Assembly: GCA_963678675.1 (NCBI GenBank)
Contig: OY783199.1
Span: 19,530,909-19,594,908 of the forward strand
DNA length: 64,000 bases
From: Xiphydria camelus
Taxonomy: Eukaryota; Arthropoda; Insecta; Hymenoptera; Xiphydriidae
Direction of reading: 5' to 3'
A program made the translations under genes and the position numbers. Position 1 is the first letter of the stretch. Every line of letters begins with the position of its first letter. This document shows positions 1-11,395 of this stretch, one piece after another. The notes under the pieces are model-generated. The model searched no databases and was not told the origin of the DNA. It saw only the letters and a program-made list of their open reading frames with translations.

Positions 1-670
1 GGGGCGCGCGGGGTGGGTTTTCAGGGTTTCGGGAGATTTTGAGCGGAGGTCGCAGGGTGGAAACGCACCGGGGGCGCGACATTAGAGTCGCAACGAGCGC
101 CCGCCATTGCTTGCGCCTCAGTCCTAGATGCGAGATAACGCAGCTTTTTTTTTCCAAAGCGAATTATTCTCGATTAGAGCGCGTCTACGCGGACGACCGC
201 AATCCCACGCCGCTGCATTTTATCGACGCGACCGCGTGACTTTTATCGGACCCAAATCTCCCCAATGAGTTTTGCTAACGTCGCGCGTGGAACAATGGGG
301 TAGGGCTTTTCGTCGTAGATAATTCTCGAGAGGCTGCGCGAAAATCCGGTACAGAGAGACGTTCTTTCCGGTGTTTTTTTTACCTTAAATTAGAAAAAAG
401 AGGAAAACGAAAGCCATCGCAGCGTCCATGGAACAGCATCGATTTTACAGCAACACGGGTAATTTGACCAGGAGAATGACCGCCACGCGATGCACCTGCA
501 TACAACTGCTGCACCAGTTATGTATCAGCGTAGCCGCTACAGCAGCTCCATAACAAGGGAAGTAGATGGCATTCGGCTAAGCCGATTATTATTGATATAA
601 CGAGGGGCTCTTTTATTTTCTTTTCAACTGGTTTTTCTTGGGAAAGATGAACGAATAACTTTTTCTACAA
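1..670. other. Intergenic, GC-rich at the left edge
   Basis: No convincing exon is visible. The first 300 bases are GC-rich with many CG dinucleotides, then the composition falls to AT-rich. Short open frames here lack any recognisable motif. Confidence 0.5.
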
Positions 671-953
671 TGTACGGAGAAAAATTTGTGTAGGTACTGA
701 GATAGATAAAGGGATGGATTTCATTAAAATTCTAGAGACCACAACCAATCGGTTTGGAGAAATGCTATAGTAAAAAATTCTGCAGTGTGAAATCTCTCTG
801 GTAAAACTGACCATTTTTTGGATATAAAAGCTAGACGCGTAGTTAGAATAACTAAATATTTGGTTCAATTTGTTAGTATTTCGGTTAGAATAACTAAACT
901 CGTTTATCCAAATAGGTTTTGTCATTTTAATTAAGTTATTTTTCTTGGTGTGG
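671..953 (+). mobile_element. fam-A MITE, degraded copy
   Basis: The segment follows the fam-A order: a terminal GGAGAAAAAT, a GGTTTGGAGAAAT block, the repeated GGTTAGAATAACTAAA motif, then TTTTGTCATTTTAA and a closing ATTTTTCTTGGTGTG. It is more diverged than other copies in the window, so it is probably older. Confidence 0.7.
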
Positions 954-954
954 T

Positions 955-1130
955 AATTATTCTCATAATTTATTTGGTACGATTGAATTATTGCTGTACA
1001 TGACGTTTAGTACTATAAATATCTCGATATTTACTAAAAGTATAGCAAGTGTAGCAATACTTTTAATAAATATCGACATATTTACAGTACTGAGCGTGGT
1101 ATGCCGCAATAATTCAGTCTTCTCCGAAAT
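955..1130. mobile_element. fam-B palindromic MITE, partial
   Basis: GATTGAATTATTGC, CATGACGTTTAGTACT and ATAAATATC near 985-1040 reappear as their complements near 1055-1120, forming a hairpin of about 140 bp. A cleaner copy with TA-flanked ends lies at 21580-21813. This copy abuts a fam-C repeat on its right. Confidence 0.65.
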
Positions 1131-1450
1131 TTTTCTTATCGCAGATTCAAAAAATTGGGACAAAATTATTTACTACACATTTTTTCATTTTTCATTTTCG
1201 GCCTTATTTAAGCTGCAAAAGGACATTTTGAAATGGAGCTTCGGTATCAGATTGTAAGTCTATCTCTCTCGCACTTATTGCTTGGCATAAGTGCGTTCCT
1301 TTTACACTTCGATGACGTCACAACATTGCAGAGATAAATGCGCTTATAACTCAGCGAATAATTATTTTTTTGAACACTTTCTTTTTCATGTGATATTAAA
1401 TAGATATGTATGCAGATTACAAATTTCATTTAAAAATATGAATATATTTT
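1130..1450 (+). repeat. fam-C interspersed repeat, copy 1
   Basis: About 300 bp shared with 44450-44790 and, inverted, 50292-50605. Diagnostic blocks are CTTATTTAAGCTG, TTGCTTGGCATAAGTGCG, and near the end ATGTATGCAGATTACAAATT followed by TTTAAAAATATGAATAT. No terminal inverted repeat or target duplication is evident, so the class is unresolved. Confidence 0.7.
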
Positions 1451-2153
1451 AAGAGGAGACCGAATTCAATCTTACTATACGGAGAAAAAATCTCGTTAAA
1501 AAACTACAATTTAATTAGAAATCATGATTGATCTTGGCGCCAACCATGATTCCATAATTCTTCTAAACAGCGAAGTTCTTGTTATGATAACGCGAGATTA
1601 CCAGATTAATCTACAGTATAGTCAATTGTTGTCCCCAACCGTTTTTTTTTCATATAGTTGAAATTACCATGCAGTAATATTATCGATCTTATTTTCTGAT
1701 TAGTTTAACCATGGTGCATGGCTACCACAATTTACAATAATTTTATTGTTACTATATCACGTAATATATCATGTAACAAAAGTTATTTCGACTGCATTCT
1801 TGTTGACTTTATTCCCGCAAATCCTACCTACCGCGGGGAGTCCCCGTGTCCGATTGGCCGACGCGCTTTTATCCGAGGAATGCTAACAATAAAAATTGAT
1901 TATCAAACTTGTTAGCTTTTTATTCTCCGCAACCCCTCGCGTCCTTCCATGTCCTATATCCTCGCGCGGAGCGGTTAACGCTACTCAGATTCTCGAGGGG
2001 ATGATCGCTCGCGCGGAAGAGTGCGATGCATTCACGGAACGCATCTCACAAGACGATATCAGAAAAAGAAGATTCGTGGGAATTGGAAAACGTGTAAACT
2101 GAAAAACATAAATTGCAAAATTGACTTCGACTTGATATTTACGCGAATAATTC
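1451..2153. other. Intergenic, no gene seen
   Basis: AT-rich sequence passing into a short moderately GC-rich stretch near 1820-2090. Possible remnants of MITE ends occur near 1480 (ACGGAGAAAAAAT), but no complete element can be delimited. Confidence 0.4.
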
Positions 2154-2409
2154 TGTGGTGTCGGGGAAAAAGGGGATAAGTCCATTTTTGGTCAAAACGG
2201 GATATGTCTGTATTTCGACTTATTATATCAAAACCTTGTTTATGGTCCAAACGAGATAAGTCAGATTGAAGAGTGTATTTGTACCTTAGTCTGAAAATTT
2301 GAGTATCATAAATGTTAAGTCTGATTTATAATTTATATCAAGACATTAAGTTATTTTCCTGAACCCTCTCAAAAATTGACTTATCTTCTTTTTTTCCCCG
2401 GCACCACGG
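2154..2409. mobile_element. Short TIR element with GTGGTGTCGGGG ends
   Basis: The left end reads TGTGGTGTCGGGGAAAAA and continues through GATAAGTC. The right end is the complement, GACTTATC followed by TTTTTTTCCCCGGCACCACGGA. The terminal repeat is about 30 bp with a few mismatches in a 256-bp unit, which fits a non-autonomous DNA transposon. The target duplication is not clear. Confidence 0.65.
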
Positions 2410-3602
2410 AACTGTTTCTAAAAATTCTGGAAAACTCTCAATTTCAAAGGAAGACCCCATCGATTCGCGTCACGTGCTCGCCAGCGTCGCGACGCCTCGG
2501 CTCCCTTGGAAAGAGCAGTGCGAAGCGCCGCGGTGCGGCTGTTTTTACGCGGGGGTAGTTTTGCCGGTTGGTAAGGCAGGGCAAGCTACCCCCGGTACGA
2601 GTTACCGACGCTGTCGAAGCGCGGCCATCTTGGAAAAACTGGAGCGACGCGGCGACCTAGGGAAAACAAAATGAAGGCGCTCTTGCGCCGCTACGCCGGT
2701 ATTGAGCGGAGCCCCCGGTGCCTTTTTGCGATTCCACCCTCTCTCTCCCGCCTCATTTTCATGCTCGCCAGTCTTCCACCGTCTGCCCGCCCCTCGGGCC
2801 ACCGGACGTTCGCTTTTTTGCATTTTAACACATTTTTAAATGGATGGAAAAACAAATAACGCTTCTCGATTCGATTACGTTCTTGGGTAATCGGCTTCGA
2901 TACTGTTCTTTGGGGTGAGGCCTCTGGTTTGCGCCTATTGGACGAGGAGTTATGCTACACTCTTCGAATTTCCATGAGAATAGCAAACAAACTCGGAAGA
3001 CATGATTTACTTTTCCGATATGACGCACGTGTTTCAAGACAAAATAAAAAATTTGACAGAAAGATAATTGCTTTATCAATTATTGAACACGAAAAGTTAT
3101 ACTTAAAAATTTCCTCGGAAGATCGATATAGAGTTCGGTAATCAAAAAAAAAAAAATTCTATCGATTTTCACAATTATTACGAATATCCTGGTATTTAGG
3201 GGGATAAACGACGTCCAACTCCCATCTACGAGCTCCCTTCACAATCCCTCATACTCAAGCACGCAACGACTCAATTTCCATTTTAATCGCTTGGTATAAA
3301 AAAAAACCACCGCCTTTTCGGACGAAAAAATTGCTCTGCTGTCTTGTCTTCATTCCCCCTCGTTTCTTCTCCGCAAACTCACCCTCTCCCTTCGCTATTG
3401 CTGGAGGGAGAAATAAGTTTTAATTTCTCGTATAGGGGTTTGTGTACGTACGTGCGTTGAAGCATCCATACGGTGGCATCTATACGAAGATATACGAGGG
3501 CGAAGACGCGAATCGTTCTCTCGGGGATCTAACCGGTTTCCGGTGACGTCCGACACGTACGCGGCAAGGGCGAAATAAATATCGAGATCTCGCGTATGGG
3601 TG
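2410..3602. other. Intergenic, GC-rich then mixed
   Basis: GC-rich, CG-dense sequence (about 2460-2800) followed by mixed sequence. Frames on both strands are open only because of base composition. No splice-bounded coding block with recognisable protein motifs was found. Confidence 0.45.
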
Positions 3603-3848
3603 CACCGAGAAAACAGTTTATCAACAGTTAATAAATGTAATTTTAAATACAGCGAAAGAAATATTTCGTTGGGACAAGAAAATATGTATTAATTATTCAA
3701 ATGTTTATTTGATTTAAACGGTTGCCTCAAAGAATCTAATTGTGCCAAATAAATGTTGTAATAGTTAACGGATATTTAAATAAAGTATTTATTCCATCCC
3801 CTATTCAAACAAACGTTTATTAACTACAAGTAAACTGTTTTCTTGATC
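3603..3848. mobile_element. fam-D MITE, copy 1
   Basis: Begins CACCGAGAAAACAGTTTAT and ends with the complementary ATTAACTACAAGTAAACTGTTTTCTTG. The interior has the fam-D AAGAAATATTTCG block. It lies immediately left of a second fam-D copy. Confidence 0.75.
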
Positions 3849-3850
3849 TA

Positions 3851-4076
3851 TACTGAGGAAAATGTTTATTTGTAAAAAATATGTGTACCTATACATGATT
3901 ATGTCAAAAGAAATATTTCTTTGGACCAAGCAAATATTCGTTAGTTATTAATTTATTTCTCTTTGAATAAAAGAGATATTCCAATAATTATAACCTACAT
4001 CTACTTGACCCAATAAAATATTTCTTTCGCTATAATCAAGTAGGTATACATTTACTAATTACAAATATACTCAGTA
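3851..4076. mobile_element. fam-D MITE, copy 2
   Basis: Starts TACTGAGGAAAATGTTTATT and ends ACTAATTACAAATATACTCAGTA. The middle carries AAGAAATATTTCTTTGGACCAAG and, inverted, AATATTTCTTTCGCTATAATC. The two fam-D copies stand head to tail with a 2-bp TA between them. Confidence 0.75.
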
Positions 4077-4824
4077 TAGCGCAGTATCCAGACCAAAAAA
4101 ATACGTTGATCGCTCTGCCATCGCAGCCGAAAAGTACCGAAGGATCGGCGAGTTTCGTCGATCGAAGACCAAATCGGCAAAACGGAAGCGCGAATCGCCA
4201 AAGTCGGTGGCGTCTATACGACGAATAAAGAAGATTTCGTGATAATCTTTCTTAATATCGAGGGATATCACGGGGTGACCATTTTGGGAGCGCATTTATT
4301 AAGGGTTGTTACCCCCTCTGGCGATCACGCACACACGTACGCAAGCAAGCGAGGGGATCAGTCCTCCCCACCATGCCGGATCCTCTCCGCCCCTACTTCG
4401 CTCCTTCTAACCCTTTTCGTAGAAAATAGTGGAGGGGGCCTTCTCTACCCCTCGGTAGATTAGATGAATAGGGGAGGTCAGATGAAAGTTTAGATAAAGC
4501 GCAGGGTGCGTCAACTCGCGGCGCCTGGATACCTCGTACGCAGCCTCCGCGCTACGTGGCGCATGGGTTCGGTTCGTCGAGGGGGTAGGGGTGCGATGTA
4601 TTCGGTATAATACACCCAAAAAAAGTTTATTCGCGATGAATAATGAATTTATCTTCAAAAAGCAAATAGAAGTTTGAAGAAAATTAACGTCTTGTGATGC
4701 ACATAAACATTTAGTTTATCCAACTAAATCTTTGTTCAATATAAAAAAATTCCTATTTGTGAGAAATAATCTGTTTAGTAAGTTCGTAGGTACCCGAATA
4801 AACTTTACTCTGAGTGTGCATGCA
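4077..4824. other. Intergenic, no gene seen
   Basis: A moderately GC-rich block (about 4120-4600) is followed by AT-rich sequence. Frames on both strands overlap without family motifs. Confidence 0.4.
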
Positions 4825-5094
4825 CTGTTAACAATTTCTGTTTTCAGTTCAAAAATTGTGTTGGAAGCTTTTAACGAACACAAAAGTATGATAAAATTAC
4901 TAACAATTTGATGCGAAAACACAAATTCCATAAGGAATGTATAGGAAAATCACAATGAATATTGTAGAATTACAATAAGATATCGTGAAATCATAATGTG
5001 TCATGAATCCCAAACTGTTTTTAAATTTCACAATTATCTTTGTAAATTTAATCCACAAATATTTTGGAAGCTATTAACAATTTCTAACAGTGTA
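4825..5094. mobile_element. Possible CACTGTTA-ended MITE
   Basis: CACTGTTAACAATTTCTG at the left matches, inverted, AACAATTTCTAACAGTG at the right, and GTTGGAAGCTTTTAAC pairs with a similar block near 5067. The roughly 270-bp unit is diverged, so the boundaries are approximate. Confidence 0.5.
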
Positions 5095-5164
5095 ACTATA
5101 TACGATATCTCGAGTCAAAAATTAAAAACAATGGAAATCCGTCGAATTCTGGTATACGATCCTA

Positions 5165-5322
5165 CACTGTGAAAAAGGTATTTAGCTAATCCAGCTATAT
5201 TTCTGGCTGCCTCAGACACAACTAGAAAAATATTTCTAGTGTAGCAAGAATTCTTGCTATTAGGAAGAAAATTATCACTGCAATTACTATAATTTTCTAG
5301 TTGTGGCCAAATTTTTTGAGTG
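5165..5322. mobile_element. CACTGTG-ended MITE flanked by TA
   Basis: A 158-bp unit lies between TA dinucleotides. It begins CACTGTGAAAAAGGTATTT and ends AAATTTTTTGAGTG. An inner inverted repeat pairs CACAACTAGAAAA with TTTTCTAGTTGTG. Confidence 0.65.
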
Positions 5323-6281
5323 TAAGCATACGATCTACGCGCCGTTGTTTTCCAACACGGCGAATTCGCGAAGCGCGGTGTCCGATGCTCTTGGTTCCCC
5401 TGCTGCCAATTACAGGAAAAGCCGCCGCGACTGGTCTTCTTGCCCCTTTTTCGCGGAAACACGCGGACCGAAATTTGAGAACATTTCTTTCACGTGGCGT
5501 TGCATTACGCATTATTTAATGGATATTTTTCGCTTGTTCGGGCAACTCATTAACCGCTACCACTATACCGGGCCCGATTGTGCTTTGGCGCTGGTTCCGC
5601 GCTTCGCGTTTAAAGAGTGCAGCGACCGCCCCGACGCGGTACACTCGCGGTCGTTACGCAACGAGCGCGGAACGTCCAATTTATCAGCGTCGCTTTACGT
5701 CGAAATATCCGCCCTTTCTCGGGTAAACGAAAAATAGTTTCAAATTCGTAGCGAAATAAAAGGGGTGAAACTCGCGTGCAGCTTTGATTTCTATAAAATT
5801 AATCGTGCGTGAAAAAGGAACCGATTGACACGGGCTGCTGATTAAAAGATCGTTGGATATGCCGAAATATTATTCCAAGAGAAACGAAAATTCGCGGAGC
5901 GACAAACTCGCCGCTATATCAAAAGACGCGAGCCCGTCCTTCGAGTCCTTGGGGGTAGAATTGCGCGAGGAGGGATGCAAAGGGAAATGATGCAAATGGA
6001 ACGTGACTGTACACGAACGCACACGTACACGCGTTTACACTTTACACAGCGTGCTGCCCTCTGCGGGCTAAAATTATAGGGTGGCGTCCGAAGTTCTCCG
6101 CTCCGCGTTTGCATTTCCTATGCACTATTTCCCAGGTGTGGGTGGCGTACAGTGCCCGCCGAAACTCTTTACCGCGTTTCGTCACACAATACAACGCTTC
6201 GAGAGTTTCATTAACACGTTCGTTTCTAGGAACGTGATTGAAAGTTCTCACGTGTGGGTTGAAAAACATTCTCTTCCTCTA
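5323..6281. other. Intergenic, CG-rich
   Basis: Sequence between two MITEs. A 144-residue open frame at 5303-5737 starts inside the neighbouring MITE and has no recognisable domain, so it is not called. Nothing else is recognised. Confidence 0.4.
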
Positions 6282-6519
6282 CACTGAGAAAAATATTTGG
6301 TCAATTTAACCAAAATCCTGTAGGCGATGATCAAACCGTTTAGTAAAACATGGATCCTCCATCTGTTTGATTAAACTGACTACTTTTTGGATGGAATAAG
6401 TAAATGTTTGGTTAGAATAACTAGATATTTGATTCGACTAACAAATATTTTGGTTAGAACAATTAACTGTGTTTAACTAGATGCATTTTATCATTTTAAC
6501 CTAATTATTTTTCTCAATG
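6282..6519 (+). mobile_element. fam-A MITE
   Basis: Starts CACTGAGAAAAATATTTGGT, contains the fam-A ATGGATCCTCCATCTGTTTG core and several GGTTAGAATAACTA units, and closes TTTAACCTAATTATTTTTCTCAATG. TA lies on the left and TTA on the right. Confidence 0.85.
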
Positions 6520-6654
6520 TTAGGGAATGATTTTCGATTCATCAAACTCAATACTTCGGCTCAGTAGCAATTTTACAGAAAGTGTAGGAATAAAAGTAAT
6601 CGCGTCGAGACCGTGATAATCTTTAGTATTTTTGGAGCTCGTTATATAATTTCG

Positions 6655-6928
6655 AAAAATAATTACTGGCGCCACAACGATTTTTTTTTCAATCAAAAAC
6701 ATGATATAATTTCAGGATGAAGCCATACTTTCCTTCGTGCAAGAAAATATTTGAGAAACTCGAGTAATTATTTTTTTCACTCAGGAAGAATGTCTGGTCC
6801 CGACGAAGGTATTCTTCAGCCAAGAGTATGCATTCTTCGATCGAGAATCTTTATTTAAAACAATTTTAAAAATCGTATGTTCTTGGTTCAAGAAATGTTT
6901 GTTTAACGCTAGAAAATATTTTCCTCGG
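6655..6928 (-). mobile_element. fam-F MITE, partial
   Basis: Shares AACATGATATAATTTCAGGAT, the GTGCAAGAAAATATTTGAGAA block and the GAAGGTATTCTTCA palindrome with the copies at 19402, 29227 and 32362. The right end is ATTTTCCTCGGTA. The left end is not preserved. Confidence 0.65.
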
Positions 6929-7560
6929 TATATATCATTTCGTTTCTAACTACAATTGAATATATCAATTTACCTCTTCAAGATGGCTCAAGCCCTTTAT
7001 GAACAAATATGTAATTCGAATTCCCGAGAAACATGCTGCAACCACGTCGCTCTTCCTAGAATCTGCATCAGGATAATCGCAAAATTTGCAACTGCATATA
7101 CAATTCATACGCGTTTCCCCAGTTTTAAAAAGAATCAGAAAAAAACGAGCGAGCTATCGAATTATCGTCTCGCATATTTCCGAAAAGACCCGCGACGACT
7201 CTTACGCCCGACTGTACTCACATGCACACGTACCCTCCTCTCCAGAGGCATTAGACGCAGTGTATCGGCGGCCGTGCTCGCGCGCGAGTATTAGACACCA
7301 TACCCGCGGCTCATTTGCCAACTCCGGCAAATTTACCAAATTTAAATGCAAAATCGGCCGGTGGTCCGGGTCGGGTAGCGAATCGGAGAGAGAGTGAGAG
7401 AGAAGGGGAAGAGGGAAAATGATAGAGGTAGGGAGAATGCGGGGGTGGAGTGCCAGCTAGAGGCAAGCAGGAAGCTCAAATGGTCACAACGGTGCAGTAT
7501 AGTAGTCGCCTGGTTGGCAGGCGATGCACGCGATTGGTTTGCCTCTCGTATGTTGGTCCT

Positions 7561-7567
<7 letters not shown>
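6929..7567. other. Intergenic, no gene seen
   Basis: Mixed composition, with purine-rich GAGAGAGAG stretches near 7385. Overlapping open frames on the + strand carry no recognisable domain or splice-bounded pattern. Confidence 0.4.

Positions 7568-7593
<26 letters not shown>
7567..7593. repeat. (CT)n microsatellite
   Basis: About 13 uninterrupted CT units. It produces artificial serine/leucine-rich open frames on the + strand and RE repeats on the - strand. Confidence 0.9.
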
Positions 7594-7596
<3 letters not shown>

Positions 7597-7808
7597 ACCC
7601 CCTCTCTCTTTTCCGTCATTTCAGAATTTGCCATTCTCGCGATGCTCTTTACCTGCAGTCCGCTCGCATTTCGATGGCGAATAGACAACAGGTAAGAAGC
7701 GACGTAAAATGATTTCTCGAGGAAAAAATAAGTATAAAGAGGAAAAGCTGAAGAAACAGTAGAAACTGAATATTACCGATTCCATATTTCGAAATCCGAT
7801 CAAATGCA

Positions 7809-8431
7809 CACTCAGAAAAAAATGTGTAGTAAAATCAACCATGATTGAATTTTCTTGGTTGCTAGTATCATATTTAGGTATGATTAAAAAGTCCATGGAT
7901 GCAGTCGAAATAATTTTTGTTGCATGCACTGAAAAAAAATGTATTTCGTTCAACCATTGATGATGTTTAATACGGCGAACTTCATGGTGTAATTGTTTGA
8001 AGTAGGTATTCACTTGTTTCAACTTCAATTCCGTTGCTTCAACTCCATTTATTTTTCCTTACACTTATGGCATTGAAACGAAAACGCTGTGAAGTTCGCC
8101 TTACAAAACTTCACCGATGGTTGAATGAAGCAAATTTGTTTTTTCAGTATGATTGTAGTAACAATGAAGTTGTAGTTTATGATAGTGTTATGCACTATAA
8201 TTAAATTAACCACAAAAGTAGATCAATAATATTACTACATGATAGTGTAAATTATATAAAAAAAAGGTTGGGAATATTTATTGATCTGATTTGAGCAATC
8301 CTGATCTCTTTTTACTATAATATAACTAGAATCTCACTGCATAAAACAACTACAGAATTATAGTTAGCGTCAAACTCAACCAAGATTTCTGGTTAAGTTA
8401 TGGTTCTTTTAATCAGATTTTTCTCTGAGTG
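7809..8431. mobile_element. CACTCAG-ended element, interrupted
   Basis: The outer ends are CACTCAGAAAAAAATGTG and the complementary ATCAGATTTTTCTCTGAGTG. The element is split by a complete 223-bp MITE at 7927-8149. The interior has TGTAGTAAAATCAACCATGA at the left and CTCAACCAAGATTTCTGG at the right. No coding region is seen. Confidence 0.65.
7927..8149. mobile_element. CACTGAAAA MITE nested in another element
   Basis: Ends are CACTGAAAAAAAATGTATTT and AAATTTGTTTTTTCAGTA. The inner inverted repeats pair TTCAACCATTG with a TCGGTGAAG/ATGGTTGAA block, and CGGCGAACTTCA with TGTGAAGTTCGCC. The flanking dinucleotide on both sides is TG rather than TA. Confidence 0.7.
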
Positions 8432-9024
8432 CGAATACAAACCGATAGAGTTTTCGATAAAACGATACAAATTACTCGTTTCACGACGACCGAGTCGAAT
8501 TTACAATGACGACAGTCGAGCGTTTTCATTATTCGCACGGCAGGATTTTGCGCCATTTCGTGTCGTTCGTTAACGTCCTTCGTCGTCCGATGCCCGTCGT
8601 ACGCATTACGCGTTGTAGACAAGGGACGTTACACGAGGGAGAGCCAGCGATAGGTATGTAGGTATGTATGTACGATCGCGCCTGTCGAATCATCCTGTAG
8701 GCCCGAACGAGTGCAGGGCGGATATCGAGCACGTACATAGATTACAGGATCTGTCGCGCATTGTACACAATTTTAAGCACCCCGCCCCTGCCACCCCCAC
8801 GGCCCTTACGTGGACACGCGACACCGCGGGCGTGATGTATCGGGGTCGCTCGCGCGTGATACGCAGTAGCGTCGATGCGTTCTCAGACCTCGTTTGACGT
8901 CCCGAATGTCGAGACGGATTACGATCGAAGCAGATAAATCGACGGACAACGAGCTTCGATCAAACAAAGCTCGAAATTGTTTAACCTTTATTCTAGATCT
9001 CTCCTGCTTTGATCACTTTGTATA
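8432..9024. other. Intergenic, no gene seen
   Basis: CG-containing sequence with overlapping short frames on both strands. A GTATGTAGGTATGTATGTAC stretch near 8653 is a small imperfect microsatellite. Confidence 0.4.
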
Positions 9025-9294
9025 CCCAGGGTAAAAGTCTAGTTGAATATATAAGAACCTAATAATTTAAATAGAAACATTTATTTGAGATGAATAGGAA
9101 TTTATTCACATCGAACAAAAGTCTATTTGAATTTGATAAATGTCCTACTAGGTTCGTACTCGATTAAAAAGATATGCAAAACATTTATCAAATTCAAATA
9201 GACTTTTGTTCGATGTGAACAAATTCCTATTTATCTCAAATAAATTTTTCTATTATATATAGGTTCGTATTTAACTAGATCTTTTCTCTCAGTG
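9025..9294. mobile_element. Fold-back MITE flanked by TA
   Basis: Two arms pair across a short loop. ATTTATTTGAGATGAATAGG through CTATTTGAATTTGATAAATG (about 9078-9141) reappears inverted at about 9182-9245. The outer ends are CCCAGGGTAAAAGTCTAG and CTAGATCTTTTCTCTCAGTG. The unit is 270 bp with TA on both sides. Confidence 0.75.
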
Positions 9295-9296
9295 TA

Positions 9297-10970
9297 TTCA
9301 CAGAAAGAAGAAGTCGTAAATTATGTATGACTGGTTTCTTCTCCCTACCTACATGGCGTAAAAGAATTCACGAGTTATATTTTCGAGATTTTTTGCAACT
9401 CTTCTCTCTCCAGATATTCGTATAAATCGCGATGAGAAAATTTTTAAAGACAGATTAAAATTATTTCAATGAAAACACAATCCAAAATCTCGGATTTTGT
9501 TCGCGGACAAGTTTGCGAAACAAATTTCATTAACGATCTTGCTGAACATATATTTTAAATGAAATCTAGCATAAAATTCCTGTTGGATTAAGTCTTAAAT
9601 TTAATTTCACCCAAAATTACACCATTAAAAATGGTTTGAATCTTAAGAATCGAGAGAATCTGGAATTTTTAGTAGTATTTGAATACTTATACCATGTCTC
9701 AATATATTCATTTTTTGACTAAAATTCAAAACAAAAAAACACGACAATTTATTATTTTGTATGACATTTTAGATACAAACGTGGCTGATAATAGCTTCAG
9801 TTACTTTCACTTGAACTCCCAAAACGCAGTCGCAAATTATTTCGTAAACTCGACATGCAAAATTTGCAGCAACGGACATATGTACATATATCTGCTTTCA
9901 AATTTTTCGGAGCGAAGAAATAAATGACCTCCGCACGTGATCCCCCCCTCCGATCGTTCCTGGTAAATCCGTTTCGGGGAAGTTCGAAACGTCACGGAGA
10001 GGTGACTTTATCAACGCCGTGTGGGCGCTGCCTTGCAGGCCGCGCGCGGGGGTGGCTGTGGGGGGCCGGCCACGGGGCCGTCGACGATGGGGTGGGCTCG
10101 GAACGGGGAAGCCACCATTTATTTTCCACCCCCGGGGAACCGGCATGCGGGCATCATTAACGCCAACCTTAACCACCCCCCATGTGTGTCTTACGGCGGA
10201 TCCTCGCTCTCTTCGAGTTTATTAACCATTTGCGGCGAGCTGGTCTCGCGCGCTATCCCATAACCGCACTCACCCTGCAGGTTCGCGCGCTTTTTTTTTC
10301 CCTCCCTGTAACTAACTGTGAAGCCCCTCTGCGGGAGTCTCGCACAGCTGGACGGTCTTGCTTTCGCGGTTGGAAGTTGCGAAGTTTCATCGCACCCCTA
10401 ACCTTTCCTCACCCCCGTTATAAAATTTCGCGCAGGAGCATCGAGCATCGGATGTCTCTTTTCAAAAATACGTCGAAAAGAAATCTCTTTACACATATTA
10501 TTTTCCTTTGTGTATTTCGCGGGCACCCCCATGTAGAAATTGACGATGGGACCAGTAGTGTTTGGCCTGCCCCTAAGGATTACCAGGCCAGAAACCCACT
10601 GGAAGTGATAAGGGAGGTCCGGTGCTGGCAAAATATAATGTGCTTGTATTATCGCTACTGTAGAGCCAACGATGGTCGCACATACTTCCGTCGTCCTAAT
10701 CAAATTTGGCCTTCACGGCAAAACACTAAGATTTATTCGAAACTCTCAATTACGGTCGACTCGGTAAAAATCTCGTCACCCAAAACGGGTTGATCAGAAT
10801 CATTGACGCTAAGAGTGTACATGTGTATCTTCTCATTGTCATTGTAGAGCATCGTAACTCGTTGCTATGCAAGAAAACATCGTAAATCACATCGATGACA
10901 GCAACGATTTACTTTTGTTTCACCAAGACTCGATTTTGGCAATGGCTTCGTGTTGGTACTTTTGTTATAC
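9297..10970. other. Intergenic, AT-rich then GC-rich
   Basis: AT-rich to about 9900, then a GC-rich block at 9930-10440. A 203-residue + strand frame (10182-10793) shows no domain, no signal peptide and composition like its surroundings. I do not call it a gene. Confidence 0.4.
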
Positions 10971-10971
10971 C

Positions 10972-11183
10972 ATATGAGGCTAAACTTATTTACCAGGAAA
11001 GAAACATCAATCACTATTATTTCATTATTTACGAACTTTTGTCCTACAGCGATATAAGACTTTATTATAGATAAAAATGTAATCTTCAAAAAAGTATTAT
11101 ATAAATATAAGGCAAAAGTCCATAGATAATGAGATAGTAGTGATTGAAGTCTCTTTCCTGGCGAGTAAGTTTAGCCTCCTATG
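10972..11183. repeat. Inverted repeat of about 75-bp arms
   Basis: ATATGAGGCTAAACTTATTT, CAGGAAAGAAACATCAATCA and ACTTTTGTCC at the left recur as complements from AAAAGTCCATAGATAATGAG to TAAGTTTAGCCTCCTATGAT. The loop is about 65 bp. This may be a fold-back element or a decayed inverted duplication. Confidence 0.7.
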
Positions 11184-11395
11184 ATATCTACGCTGGACCG
11201 ATCTAAGAATAAATTGTACTGCCAATGTTTGAAACCTATTATGGGCCATGCATAGATGTTATTGATAACCCGTATGTGAAAATGTTGTAATGGCTTTACA
11301 ACGAATCCAAGATTAGCTCCATCAATAGGTTGTTCGTGGAAAATTTCTACATAGGCCTGTTTAACTGGAGTGAATATTACTGATCGATAAAACAA
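11171..11395 (-). pseudogene. Unidentified coding-like fragment
   Basis: A 74-residue minus-strand frame has protein-like composition (for example AYVEIFHEQPIDGANLGF and VINNIYAWPIIGFKHWQYN) unlike the low-complexity frames around it. I do not recognise the family. It starts just beyond an inverted repeat, so it may be a transposon or captured-exon remnant. It could equally be chance. Confidence 0.25.

Noticed and set aside
7394..7712. Overlapping + and - frames with SLSLSL or RERE runs
   Set aside because: They arise from the (CT)n tract; no frame has a domain or a consistent start.
10182..10793. 203-residue + strand frame
   Set aside because: No recognised domain, no signal peptide or splice support; composition changes mid-frame with the local base composition.
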